64,000 nucleotides of DNA, from NCBI RefSeq assembly GCF_019097595.1, contig NC_080720.1, positions 27,900,852 through 27,964,851 on the forward strand, given 5' to 3'. The stretch comes from Hemibagrus wyckioides (taxonomy: Eukaryota > Chordata > Actinopteri > Siluriformes > Bagridae). Every line of letters starts with the position of its first letter. The stretch's first letter is position 1. The notes below the pieces were generated by a model. The model saw only the letters and a program-made list of their open reading frames with translations. It was not told the DNA's origin and did no database searches. Of this stretch, positions 35,909-47,592 are shown one piece after another. A program made the translations under genes and the position numbers.

Positions 35909-37849
35909 AGGACAACTACCAGTTCCAGTATTGGCAAAATGAGAGCTGATACCATGGCTACAAAAGTCATGGAACTTTTGAAGAAGTAGAGGAGCATAGA
36001 AAGACAACGCTGCTTTAATGACTTTGTCAACAAGATGGTTCATTCCTGTGGAAGAAATATGCGAGGACAAACACGGAGAGTATAGAGCTAGAGTAATAAG
36101 TAATGTTGATGCAGGAAGGATGGCCACGTGCAATGAAAACCTATGAAGGAAGACCGATGGTTACACGAATATTTAATCAGGTAAAGATATCTGTGCATAT
36201 CTGTGTTTATGAGCGCCTAAAGCGTTAACTCTTGGAGGTCCACTGCACTACGATTTAATACATACTAAACATCTATGGAGATTATTTTTTTTTCTGTGTC
36301 ATGCACTAACACACTGATTTCTGCTAATTATCACACAGAGTGTGTGAGTAACACAAAAAGTCATGGTGCAGAAGGACTTGAAGACTCCCTCTGTATGTGA
36401 CGATAACCCTAAGCTATATGATTTCCTTTGAAATGATCAGATCTTTGGTATCGTTGGAGCCTGGATCAGCTTAGACGTACACTGTGCCTGAGTACACTGC
36501 CCTCGATGAAGTCATTTTTATTCTCGTATCATGAAGCAGGCTATTAGAAGGCTAATGTTTTGCGTGCGAATGTAAGAGAGAATGTTATAACGTCTATGGG
36601 TACATTATTATGGGTGTTGTTTATTTAATTTAATATAATAGTAGCATCAAATGCACACATCTAAACAACCAGTTTATAATAGACCCAAGCGTCTCATCTG
36701 AACACAATATCACAGTATATCATATAAAGCCATATCAGTACATGCCTCCTGGGACAGCACTGTGTTTAAGTGTGTGTTTTGTGGTCTGTAGCGGTGTATA
36801 CTGCTTGCTCCATTCAATATCAGTGTGACTATAAAAGCTTTTCCACACTCAAAATCCAGAGCTGCACCTTTTTAACCCCATCCCCAAGATTTATATGGTT
36901 TTACCCCGTTAATAACCAAATACTGTGACGTATTAACACTAATGACGGTATTAATATACAGACACCCCCTCTAGCTGCAGCTATACACACATTAACTGCA
37001 TAACACACACTGAAAAGAGCCAGCGTAATCATTACACCCATGCATTTTAAAGGTGCAGTTTGTAAAAGTGGTTTTTGGACCAAAATGATCCCGTCACATG
37101 TGTGGCACCCTGGGGAAAACCTCTTCATACTATATTGTTATTTTTTTACATGTGTCTTGATCACAAAGAAAGTTAAATCCTAGTCACAAAATGTACAAAC
37201 TGCCCCTTTAAATTTCTTTAATGTAAGCTATTTTTTGTGTGTGTACAACTATTTGTTCACTAACTATATATATAACGTGATGAATAATGCTTTTAAAAAG
37301 AAACAAAATTAGATCATTTTGCCCCTGTTGCTTCGGCTCACGATTCTGCCCAAGTTCAGGCTTTGACGGTATCGGTTATGATGATACACGTCAACAAGCA
37401 CACAAGCAAAACCCGGGCCATAAAAATATGACTAGAAGATGACGGACCTGCTTCCCATGAGTACATTCTGTATCGAGTGAATGATCCTACTTCTCAGTGC
37501 CACTTTTTAGTGAGTGTGTATGATTGGGTGTTACGACCATGATGATATTATATACACGGGATGTGGAAAGTCTGGGAGTAATGAATGTATGATTTTTGTA
37601 TTGTGTATGTGTGTGTGTGTGTGTGTGTAGGTCTAGTGTATACAGTTCATGCTACTATAAGAGTTGATACAAATGAAGAACATACGAAGATCTTTTACTG
37701 ATTTAAAAAGAAATAATATATATATATAAATATAATATGAATGCAATGCTGATTTGCCAGGAACAGAAATTTAATTTTTTTTTTCTATTCTGAATTTTTA
37801 TTTAATAATGTAAAACATTCCCAATTCAGATCCTATGTGAATGAAGCAA

Positions 37850-37888
<39 letters not shown>

Positions 37889-38452
37889 TTTTTTTTTGTA
37901 ATATCCAAGCAGTAAAAAAAAAAAATTTTGTTTCATGCTTTTGTTTCTTTGTTTTTGGGTTTTATTATTATTATTTTTTTTTTTTTTTGGTCTGTTTTGT
38001 ACATCTAAGGCTTGGTATGATGAGTGCAGAGATGGTAAAGAAATGGTTTAAACACTCGCTAATCGGTGTCTAACGGTCACCATCGTGCCATAACGGTTTA
38101 CGGAAATCCGGGCCTTGTTTGAGATGTTACTATAATTGTTGAAAGATATCGCCTGTGGTTTATAACGCAATTATCTTCACACTTTATTGTGATTTGTTTA
38201 CTAGTGTATGTTTCCATTGGGGAAGGATATTAACTTGAAATGAACCTCGGCAGTTTTCTTTTTCCAGCCTGTCTGTAATGAGAGGTTGCTTGTAATGCTT
38301 TGTGAATGTCTTTATTTTGGGAGCAGGGATATTGCTCAGAGCTACTGCCCCAACCCAAGTGCCCAATTTTACAGTGTGTTGAGCATATAACCCATTATTG
38401 ATCTAGGCACATGCATGAAAGAAATGAAGTAAAAAAAAAAAAAAAAACAAGA

Positions 38453-38458
38453 AATAAA
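38453..38458 (+). terminator. possible proximal poly(A) signal AATAAA
   Basis: A canonical hexamer lies just after a genomic A tract (38431-38447), which could also prime cDNA falsely. The GT-rich stretch downstream (TGTGGTGATATTTCTTGTGT) would suit a downstream element. Confidence 0.35.
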
Positions 38459-39088
38459 TGAAACAATACTATTGTGGTGATATTTCTTGTGTATCCTGGT
38501 ACGCTGAAACTTTATACTCCGCACACTACTGATAAACATCATGCCGACGGTGCCAAGCCTTTCTCTTACATTGAAGTTCCTTTGTTTACATGTTTGCTCT
38601 GATGGTTTTCTCTCACAATGTCTTTTTTTTTTTTTTCCCTCCTTCCTTCCCCTGGTTGTTTGTTGTCTGTAATTGACAGGGTAGGAAATGTGTTTAGTTC
38701 TGCTTCATTTTTTAATTATTTCTTTTCCCCTTCGCTCTAAATGTAGCTGTCGATCAGGAATGGGAACAACGTTAATCACTCTCGACAAGGTTAATCTGTA
38801 TTACTGAATCATCAGCCAGAAGGAGGTGTAATATGATGACATTCTTATTAATAATGCAAACTGGATCAGAAATCTGTGTATGCCAGGCAAATACTGTGTC
38901 AAAATCAGTGCAGTATTAATAATAGATCTGCTATTTCCTTTCCTTTTCGGTCTCAGAATGCCTTCTCCAAACAAGTGTCACAAGAAATGCCAGCTTGTAT
39001 ATGCATACTTTGCTTACTATTGTCCAAGTGTCTTTCTTGATTACTAAACTGTATGAACTGTATTTTTTTTCTCCTAAAACGAAAGATG

Positions 39089-39094
39089 AATAAA
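39089..39094 (+). terminator. probable tex2 distal poly(A) signal AATAAA
   Basis: A canonical hexamer is followed within 10-40 bp by a T-rich then GT-rich downstream element (TCGGTTTTGGTGTCTC). It is the last such signal before the SINE and the pitpnc1 promoter. Confidence 0.6.
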
Positions 39095-39525
39095 GATTTT
39101 TTTTCTTATTTCTCTCGGTTTTGGTGTCTCTTGAACTGAGGAACCTTTTTTTTGGGGGGGGGTTCAAATCCATAAATAGCCCAGTAATATACAGTATATA
39201 GATTAAGGGAAGCAGATATGAAGTTATGCTGCATGATTAACCCAGTAAGTGACGTGTGTTGTGGTGCAGGATGTGTCATGGTTTCTGGGTTTCCTACAGA
39301 TTTGTGGGTTTCCTCCTTCCTCATTATGGTTGTTAAACTGGCTTTAGGTGAACATTTGTGTATATGGTGCACTGTCATGGACTGACATTCAACCTAAGGT
39401 GGCTCACTGCCAGTGCGCCAAATCCAAAGAGATAAAGACTACTAAATCTTTTGTAGTTATTGTAGCCGAAGTGTGTGAATACCCACTTCACTCCCCATGT
39501 TCCTTGGTCCACCATAACCTTTACC

Positions 39526-39868
39526 ATCCATCCATTTTCTATACCCACTTTATTCCTAATTAGGGTCATGGGGATCTGCTGGAGACTATCCCAGCACACA
39601 TAGGGCAAAAGGCAGGGGTACACCCTGGACAGGTCACCAGTCCATCACAGGACCACACATATAGACAGACAACCACTCGCACTCAATGGGCAATTTAGAA
39701 TCACCAATCAACCTAATGTACATGTATTTGGACTGTGGGAGGAAACCGGAGAACCCGGAGTAAACCCACGCAGGAACGGGTAGAACAGTTTGTGGGGCAA
39801 ACTCCACACCCAGGATTCGGACCTTCTTGCTGTGAGGCAACAGTGCAACTGTGCCACTGTGCTACCCC
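39526..39868 (-). repeat. S1 SINE, near full length, minus strand
   Basis: Read on the minus strand it has the same head (GGGTAGCACAGTGGCACAG), body and GACCCTAATTAGGAATAAAG tail as the copy at 149-500, ending in a short (ATGG)n tract. It lies between the tex2 poly(A) signal and the pitpnc1 promoter. Confidence 0.75.
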
Positions 39869-40234
39869 CAACCCTGACCAGTGGTTACTAATCACAAATA
39901 AATGTATTATATAATATATTTTTTTACCTTAAAATTAAGACTACTTGAATGTCACTTTGCCTTCTGGAATAAATAATTCTGTTGTGCTTACTCTCCTTAA
40001 CCAGGAGATGGCACTGTATTACCCGGAATATTTATTATTATTTTTTTCTTTGTGTTTTTTAATGTATGGAGGGGGGGTGCCATTACTTTTGGTTCTTGAT
40101 AAACAACGCTGTTAGATTAAACAGTGTCTAGGCAACATATTATACTGTGGATTATCAATAACGTTTTATTCTCCTTATTTTTTCTTAATATACTATAAAT
40201 GTATTTATTCCAAAAAGGTTATCTAATTAGTGGA

Positions 40235-40426
40235 AGGAGCTTTTTCGTGTGTTGTTGCTCGGGCAGCTGTGTGTGTGTGTGTGTGTGTGTGTTCCTCTGG
40301 AAACGTCGCGCGCACGAAAGCTATTGGTGAGTTTCCTGTCTCGCGGACACGGGGTGGGAGGGGGGTGTGTGTGTGTGTGTGTGTGTGTGGTGGGGGGTGT
40401 AGTTTCCTGCAGCCCGCGTGGTCATC
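40235..40426 (+). promoter_or_regulatory. candidate pitpnc1 promoter, GC-rich with G-runs
   Basis: This is one of the most GC- and CpG-rich stretches in the window, lying 0.6-0.8 kb before the pitpnc1 ATG. It contains ATTGG at 40323, two (GT)n tracts (40267-40291 and about 40366-40389) and G-runs of 3 to 6 at 40351-40397. No TATA box was seen. The transcription start is not determined. Confidence 0.5.
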
Positions 40427-40461
40427 ATGCAGCGCGCGCTCCTGGTTAAAACTGCAGTGAA
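40427..40461 (+). other. candidate pitpnc1 5' UTR exon end with upstream ORF
   Basis: A strong donor motif (GTGAA|GTAAGTAT) follows at 40462, and a good acceptor with a pyrimidine tract (CTCGTCTGTATTTTCAG) ends at 40983, 61 nt before the ATG. This suggests an optional 522-bp 5' UTR intron. An ATG at 40427 opens a 12-codon upstream ORF when unspliced; in the spliced form it also closes before the main ATG. Confidence 0.4.
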
Positions 40462-40983
40462 GTAAGTATCGCGTCGTCGCCGGAGAAAACAGGCACGCGC
40501 CGAGGCTCTTCCTGCTAACTCGAACTTCTCGCGCATCCCGACGAGGAAAAAATCCGAGGAGGTTGTGCAACGATTATGTCTTTAAATCTTGCCGAACCGC
40601 ACTGAAACGTCAAACGGACCCGATAAACCAAACCCCTTTCTTTCTTTTTAGTACACACACACACACACGCGCGCGCGCAGAAAAAAAAGATGTGAGCGCG
40701 CGCGCTCGAGACGGAAAAGCTACATTTTTTAGCATTGTGACAGATGAGTAAGGCTAGCGACCGCCTTCTTGTGCTTCACACATCTGCCAGTGCCACGAAG
40801 ACCGTGTACCGTTAACATTTCAACAACGACAACATTCTCGTTTTTTTAAATATATATATATGTATATATAAGTTTATTTTTTTTAAAGAACAAAACGTTA
40901 CTTTCTCTGAAAGGCGAAGAAGAGGAGCAGCTCACCGAGCAAAAATCTTCACAACTTCCCATTCTTCTCGTCTGTATTTTCAG

Positions 40984-41043
40984 GATTTTTTTTAATTTCC
41001 ATCTCTTCTCTTCACACTAAGTTTACACTCACAGACTGGGAAC
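40984..41043 (+). other. pitpnc1: pitpnc1 5' UTR immediately before the ATG
   Basis: A short T-rich leader lies between the candidate acceptor at 40983 and the ATG at 41044. If the 5' UTR intron is not used, the leader would instead run continuously from about 40430. It has no ATG. Confidence 0.45.
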
Positions 41044-41091
41044 ATGTTGATGAAAGAGTACCGAATATGTATGCCACTGACTGTTGAAGAG
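41044..41091 (+). CDS. pitpnc1: pitpnc1 first coding exon (residues 1-16)
   Basis: The exon begins with ATG in a fair context (A at -3) and encodes MLMKEYRICMPLTVEE, ending at a strong donor GAAGAG|GTAAGT in phase 0. This N-terminus is characteristic of PITPNC1 (RdgB-beta), a soluble class II phosphatidylinositol transfer protein that binds PI and phosphatidic acid; the residues form the first beta-strand of its START-like fold. In mammals the first coding exon stops at the same place and the next begins with Tyr. At 16 codons it is too short for routine ORF calling. The remaining exons were not found up to 64000, consistent with the very long first intron in mammals. Fish have more than one pitpnc1 copy; which one this is cannot be told from 16 residues. 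Confidence 0.85.
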
Positions 41092-41504
41092 GTAAGTTTT
41101 TTTTTCTCCCCCCCACAAGTCTTCATTAGTAAAACTGTTTTAACTGATCTGGTTAATTCTGTAGCGTGGACACCTGGAATTGATTTCATTCGATTCCGAG
41201 TCGGTTCAGGAGTCGGTTCAGTGCTGTGGCAATTTCCTTCAGCGCTGTATGTAATTCAAACTACAGAGTGTTAATTGGATAAGTTTGACCGTATGAAATC
41301 ATACACCATTCTGTGTGTGTGTGTGTGTGTGTGTGCACGCAAACACTTAATCAACACTCTTGGTGTCGACTCCTCAGAGTCGAATTCTCAGATGTCAATA
41401 TGTCAAACTGAACACTGTATGTTATTTCCATTTCACCTTAATCACTAAATCCTTGATGCCCTAATTATTAAATCCTAATAAAACTAGAAGTGTTCATTCT
41501 ACAC

Positions 41505-41780
41505 TGTAGGTATCCAGGAACACTGGATGTAAGGCGGATGAAAAAAACACCCCTGAAGGTGTATCGCAGGGCATCATGCATACACACGTTCAAGGGGTAC
41601 AATAGGGAGTTCACATGAGCATGGCTGGAGGAAACTGGAGAACCTGAAGGAAATCCAGATAGATGCAGGAACAACTGACTCCTTACACACAGTAACACAA
41701 GTTTAGGATTGAACCCGTGGACCTTGGAGCGCTGACACAGCAACGTTTCACACTGTAACACTGTGTCGCCTTTAAAAAGT
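41505..41780 (-). repeat. degenerate tRNA-derived SINE-like repeat
   Basis: On the minus strand it starts with a diverged head, has the B-box-like GGGTTCAATCC and continues into GGTTCTCCAGTTTCCTCC, as in the S1 body. It is too decayed to assign firmly. Confidence 0.5.
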
Positions 41781-42432
41781 AGCACTAGATGCGAGAAAAA
41801 CCCTAACAGGTTTTCATCAATGTAGGCGTTTTCTCTTCACATGAAACAAGGAGTCAGTTCAAAAACTGCAGATGTCTGTTTCAGCCATCTGTGTAAGCTG
41901 ACGCTGTGATGTTATGGTCCTTAAGTCATATGATATTAAGCCTTGTGTTGTGTTGGAGTTGCTCCACCCTGCACTTTAAGCACAGCTTTGAGCAGAGCTT
42001 AGGATAAGCTTCAGACCTTAAGCTGTAGATCAGGGCTGGTGTTACAGGGTACATACCAATAAGATTACAAACGTGTGTTAAGCACGACTAGGGTAAAAAG
42101 TTATAGCAAGGGAAATGTGACATCGTATGAGCTACATCTTTCTTTCTTTATTCCCTTACTGAGCAGGAGAGTGAGCCTAGAGGTGGACACAATTTCTGAA
42201 AACTGAAAACAAATGTGAACTGAGATCTTCTCAGTTTGAAGCTAAGGTGTAGGTTGCTGAAAACGGCTCGGATTTCTGATACCGGATGACCACTCGGATC
42301 TCAAACCTCAGATTCCTATCTGCTTTTAGACCTTGTTTAAAAGTTTTTGGCACTATTAAGTACATTTGAAACAAAATACAAGGCAGGTGTATAAACAGGT
42401 TTGTTCTTCCTCATGCTTGTTCTTCCTCTTAT

Positions 42433-43179
42433 ACCGATCAGGCATAACATTTTGACCACCGAGAGGTGAACTGAAAAACACTGATGATCTCATCATCATG
42501 GTACCTGTTAGTGGGTGGGATATATTAGGCAGCAAGTGAACATCGATCCATTGTCTATACCTTTTTTATTCCTAATTAGGGTCATGGGGATCTGCTGGAG
42601 ACTATCCCAGCACACATTGGGCGAAAGGCTCCTATGGGCAATTTAGAATTACCAATCAACTTAATGTACTTGTTTTTGGACTGTGGGAGGAAACCGGAGT
42701 ACCCGGAGTAAACCCACGCAGGCACGGGGAGAACATGCAGCAAGTGAACATTTTGTCCTTTATGTTAGAAGCAGGAAAAATGGGCACGCGTAAGGCTTTG
42801 AGTGAGTTTGACAAGAGCCAAATTGTGATGGCTAGTCGACTGGATCAGAGCATCTTCAAAACTGCAGCTCTTGTGGGGTGTTCCTGGTCTGCAGTGGTCA
42901 GTATCTATTAAAAGTGGTCCAAGGAAGGAACAGTGGTGAACCGGAGACAGGGTCATGGGCGGCCAAGGCTCACTGATACACGTGGGGAGTGAAGGCTGGC
43001 CCATGTGATCCGATCCAACAGACGAGCTACTGTTGATCAAATTGCTGAAGAAGTTAATGCTGGTTCTGATAGAAAGGTGTCAGAATACACAGTGCATGAC
43101 GGGTCAGGGCTGTTTTGGCAGCAAAAGGGAGACCAACACAATATTAGGCAGGTGGTCATAATGTTATGCCTGATCAGTG
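42433..43179 (+). mobile_element. family B MITE copy split by a SINE
   Basis: The ends are TACCGATCAGGCATAACATT and ATAATGTTATGCCTGATCAGTG, with TA outside. A 193-bp SINE fragment and its 15-bp duplication sit at 42544-42751. Without them the copy is about 540 bp and shows the common deletion (junction TGCATGACGGGTCAGGGCTG). Confidence 0.85.
42544..42736 (-). repeat. S1 SINE fragment inserted into a Tc1 MITE
   Basis: A minus-strand, head-less copy with an internal gap. The 15-bp sequence GCAGCAAGTGAACAT occurs on both sides (42529-42543 and 42737-42751) and belongs to the host transposon, so it is a target-site duplication and the SINE is the younger insertion. Confidence 0.85.
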
Positions 43180-44697
43180 TACATTTACATTTACAATGCA
43201 CAGTGCTGTGTTTGAAGACTCGTGAATGTTAACGCATCAGTAGCTGGCAGTCTAGTGAAGTTGTTTTGGCAGGAAAGGGTTGTTCCAAATCTCATTAAAA
43301 GAAATGACCTAATATGGAAGTTATCTTGAGGGCTTGTATTAGGCAAATCAATGCGCCACTACATACGCCATTCTGCATTAAAGAAATACAGCGCGATGAA
43401 ATCACCCTTGGGTTTTTTAAGTGGTTTTCTTACTGGAGCACTGTTTTCCTGTGGTCAGTACTAGCATCGCTGCGTAAACCGTTATCAGGACACTACACAT
43501 TGAGCCGGGGCTTTGGCTGGACAACCACTTCCTGTTAGACAGTGAGAGCAGGGGGGGTGGTGGTGGGGGGGGGTGGCCAAGAAGGTCAACAGTGGCTAAA
43601 GAAGGATGTGTGCTCAGCTTCCTAAAACCATTATAGCATGAGCCGAGAGATGGTAGAGCAAGCTGTGGTCAGAAAAGCAAGCCAGAGAGTGCTGTGTGTG
43701 AAGGCCTGGACTGACTGCATGTATATTTACTGGTTCTGACTGATCCCCTTCATACTACTGTTTTTTTGTGAAAATGACCTTTATCCTTCACATTCATCAT
43801 ATCTCATCCCAGTTCCAGCATCTGTGGGTGTATTTTTTTGGACAGCACTTTCCACCACCACCACCAGAATATCTTTAACTTTCCACAGTGCATTTAATCT
43901 GCTACTCACTGTGGCACAGCACCTGCACCTCATCTTGGTGTTTTCTGTAATGTTTTAATTGGATATCAAATATATGTGCAGACACTGCAGGATTTAACTT
44001 TGGACTGTGAAGCGAGAACTTGTTGTTTTTATGAAATTCCCATGTGATTACGTAATGATTCGGCTCATAAAGCAGGAGAATTGCCGACCGGTTCTTAAGA
44101 GTTTAAAGGAAAAGAAATGGGGTGCGAGCGGAATTTTGCTTTGAGTCTCTTAAGTCAGATGTGTGTGCCAGATGCGAGTGTTCTAGTGGTCCTAGAGGAG
44201 GACTCTATGTCTGCCTTCCCAGCTGGTGCGTATAAAGGAACCGTCGGCCGGTCGCGGATGCAGGTGTGGTAGGAGTTGTGCTGGATTGGAGTCTTGTGTG
44301 ATTGCACAATCATGTTGTGAGCAGCTGTTTGGTTTGGCACCTCATCATGCAGGGGAGTCTTCAGATCGCAGCTACAGTATGTCACACAGCAAGGGACTGC
44401 TGCATGGTGTGAGATTTATAACAATCAGTGGTGTGCAGTTCACTTTAACCTGAAACAGGAGTATGCACACCAGTGAGCGATGCCCATGGGAGAGTGGCTC
44501 AGCTTTCAGCCGCATCCTGCTGATTCACCTCACGCGATACTTCTTCTGCTCCGCTGTACCGAGAGAGTTGAATTAATATTTGTTCCAAAGAATTGATCCA
44601 TTGATCCAACTGGCTATGTCCGGTTTAAATCACACTAAACAGATATAGACCTAATGTTTTTTGTTTGTTAGCCCTTAATCCTCGAATGAGATTGATA

Positions 44698-45241
44698 CAT
44701 TATATTGCCAAAAGTTTTGGGACATCTGCCTTTACATGCACATGAATGTAATATGGACTTGGCTCGCACTTTGCAGCTATAACAGCTTCAACTCTTCTGT
44801 GAAGGCTTTCCACAAGGGTTAGGAGTGTGTTTATGGGAATTTTTGACCATTCCTCTAGAAGTACATTTGTGAGGTCAGGCACAAAAGGTTGATGTTGGAC
44901 AAAGGTCTGGCTCACAGTCCCCAAACTAATTCATCCCAAAGGTGTTCTATCGGGTTGAGGTCAGGACTCTGTGCAGGCCAGACAAGTTCACACCCAACTC
45001 GCTTATCCATGTCTTTATGGACCTTGCTTTGTGCACTGGTGTGCAGTCATGTTGGAACAGGAAGGGGTCATCCCCAAAGTTCCCACAAAGTTGGGACCAT
45101 GAAATTGTCCAAAATGTCTTGGTATGCTGAAGCATTAAGAGTTCCTTTCACTGGAACTAAGGGGCCAAGCCCAACCCCTGAAAAACAACACCTGAATTCA
45201 ATGTTTTTGTGGGGTGTCCCAAAACCTTTGGCAGTATCGTG
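44698..45241 (-). mobile_element. family A short MITE copy, minus strand
   Basis: It has the same internal deletion and the same C-terminal transposase remnant as the other short copies, with TA on each side (44696-44697 and 45242-45243). The remnant contains [18 protein letters not shown]. Confidence 0.8.
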
Positions 45242-46024
45242 TATGGTTCCAGATATTCTGCCCACCATAATCTCTTCTTTGCATACAGAACCTGCCCATA
45301 AAACACTGCACTCTCTGTCCGTCTCTCATTTCTGCAAAGCAGCTCGAAATGAAGGATTAGCACTCAGCTTGCCCCGTAATCCTGCTCAATACACGCCACA
45401 TTTGTTGCAAAAATAGAATTTCCCATAAGCTCCGATTCCTAAGCTGTTCTGTGGTGTGAACCGGCATGTGCATCTCTCTTATCGCTGACTTGCACAGCTC
45501 CCACATTATCAAACCCTGAGTGGCGTCATAGAAAGCAAATGAGTCAGTGAAATGGTACTTAGCGTAAATCTCAGACGGTGTCAAGTGTTTATCAGCACTG
45601 GAATACAAACACCGGCTATCAGCGGTGCTACAGACCGCCTCGACTCTCGGGCAAGACGAAGGTCTGAGCACAGCATGTTAACCTTAGGCATGTACAGATA
45701 ATCTCTTCTTGTGGTATTAAAAAGTGCACAGTATTGTTATCATGAAGACCCATGTAACATCTGCCTAGGCAGCATTTTTTATTTTTTTTGCTTTCGGGGA
45801 TTTAAGCAATTTTGAAAGGAAGAGTACGGAAAGCGGCTTGTATTTTGGACAGGGTCACATCCTATACGACTTGCTTAGTCTAAACAAAATGCAGATGCCA
45901 TTACTGGAAATGAAAATTATAATGTTAATTAGTTTTGGGATTTAAAAATCTAATCAGCTTGAACATACTGAAATAATAACACTGCGATTTTTGAAGTCAT
46001 GGGTCAATATGATTGTTGTTGTTG

Positions 46025-46210
46025 TTGTTGTTAGTAGGCTCAGTGGTGCAGCAGGTTGTGTTTCCATCTCACACATCCAGAGTCTCGTGTTCAATCCTGA
46101 GCTCGGGTTACTGTCTGCGTGGAATTCCACGTGTTCTCCTCACGTCCGCATGGTTTTCCTTCAGGTTCTCCGGTTTCCGAAGTGACATTCCCAAGTGATT
46201 TACTACGCTG

Positions 46211-46257
<47 letters not shown>

Positions 46258-46370
46258 CATGGTGACCTGCAGTGAACTTGGGTGTACTCCAGAGTGTATT
46301 CCTGCTTCATATGTAGTGTTTCCAGAATAGACTCCGGAACCACCTCAAAAGTATTACTGAAGGTGAATGT
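46025..46370 (+). repeat. degenerate tRNA-derived SINE with internal (GT)n
   Basis: The head GGCTCAGTGGTGCAGCAGGT and B-box-like GTGTTCAATCC are followed by an S1-like body. A (GT)n run (46212-46255) interrupts it and a SINE-like tail follows. Ends are approximate. Confidence 0.55.
46212..46255. repeat. (GT)n microsatellite
   Basis: A pure run of about 22 GT units inside a SINE-like repeat. Similar runs lie at 15725-15754, 41312-41334, 54859-54890 (followed by an AG run) and 58798-58820. Confidence 0.8.
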
Positions 46371-47128
46371 ATTCATGAAAGAACCAAATTATATTCTATA
46401 CAAATCCCGTGCATCTCAGGTAGCGTTCCATTAAAAAAAAAAAGATAATCAAACCGATTTTGACTGTGTTTTGTGTGTTTATAATTTGCATGTGATTTAA
46501 CCGAGAAAATCAAAGCTCGAGCCGTGTGTTTTGTCCGAGCCTCCTGCTAGTCTAATTTCAGTCAGAAGCCTTTCAGTCTTGGACACAAGTCTCTCTTTTT
46601 TCCCTCTCACGTGATTCAGCCAAGACGGTGAGTCGAGAGCAGGAACTCCATTTTAAATGCTGTAGGTACGTTCAGTTCCCTAATGCTCGCACAAGCCATG
46701 TACTGTTTTACACTGTGGTCAGCGAAGCATGCCGTGATTAAATATCACATACTTGACTTCTCTAAAGAAGGCCATTCTTCTAGTAGACGTGTGAATAATT
46801 AGTTATGTGATATGAACACACTATGGACACAAAATGACATCACCACCGGGGACGGGAGCAGGCTGCGTAGGTATCTAAAGATAAAATGTAAAATTGAATG
46901 TTCTTATATTATCCTGAGATGCTGCCAACTGATGTGTTTTAGTGAAGGATAAAGCAGAATGAAGGTGCGTTCAGCATCACAGGATTATGTATTTATGTAA
47001 GCAAGGAAGAATGAATACAAATAATTACACCCACAGAAAATGAGTCAAAGTGAATATAGTGAGCTTTAAAGTTCTGTAAATTAAAGCGTTTTTTGCGGTA
47101 TTTTTCTGTACTCATGACACTCTTTATA

Positions 47129-47592
47129 CACTATATTGGCAAAAGTTTTTGGACGTCTGCCTTTCTACTCTTCTGGGAAGGCTTTCCACAAGGTTTTGGA
47201 GTGACCATTCCTCTAGAAGCACATTTGTGAGGTCAGGCACTGATGTTGGACGAGAAGGTCTGGCTCTCAGGCTCCGCTCTAATTCATCTCAAAGGTGTTC
47301 TATAAGGTTGAGGTCAGGACTTTGTGCAGGCCAGTCATGATCTTCAACACCAAACTCAATCATCCACTTCTTTATGGAACTTGCTTTGTGCACTGGTGTG
47401 CAGTCATGTTGGAACAGGAAGGGGTCATCCCCAAACTGTTCCCACAAAGTTGGGAGTATGAAAATGTCCAAAATGTCTTGGTATGCTGAAGCATTAAGAG
47501 TTCCTTTCACTGGAATTAAGCTCAATCTCTGAAAAGCAACACCTGAATTCAATGATTTTGAGGGGTGTCCCGAAACATTTGACAATATAGTA
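47129..47592 (-). mobile_element. family A short MITE copy, minus strand
   Basis: TA-flanked, with left end CACTATATTGGCAAAAG. It keeps the C-terminal transposase remnant with further small deletions inside. Confidence 0.78.

Larger units (their letters stand above)
35909..39110 (+). other. tex2: tex2 3' UTR (about 3.2 kb)
   Basis: No coding potential is seen from the stop codon to the distal poly(A) signal. The stretch holds AT-rich runs, a (TG)n tract near 37605-37628, an (ATT)n tract at 37850-37880 and an A tract at 38431-38447. The 3' end is inferred from poly(A) signals only, so the true length may differ. Confidence 0.6.

Noticed and set aside
43005..43232. 75-codon + strand frame
   Set aside because: It is part of a family B transposase remnant ([20 protein letters not shown]) inside a MITE, not a host gene.
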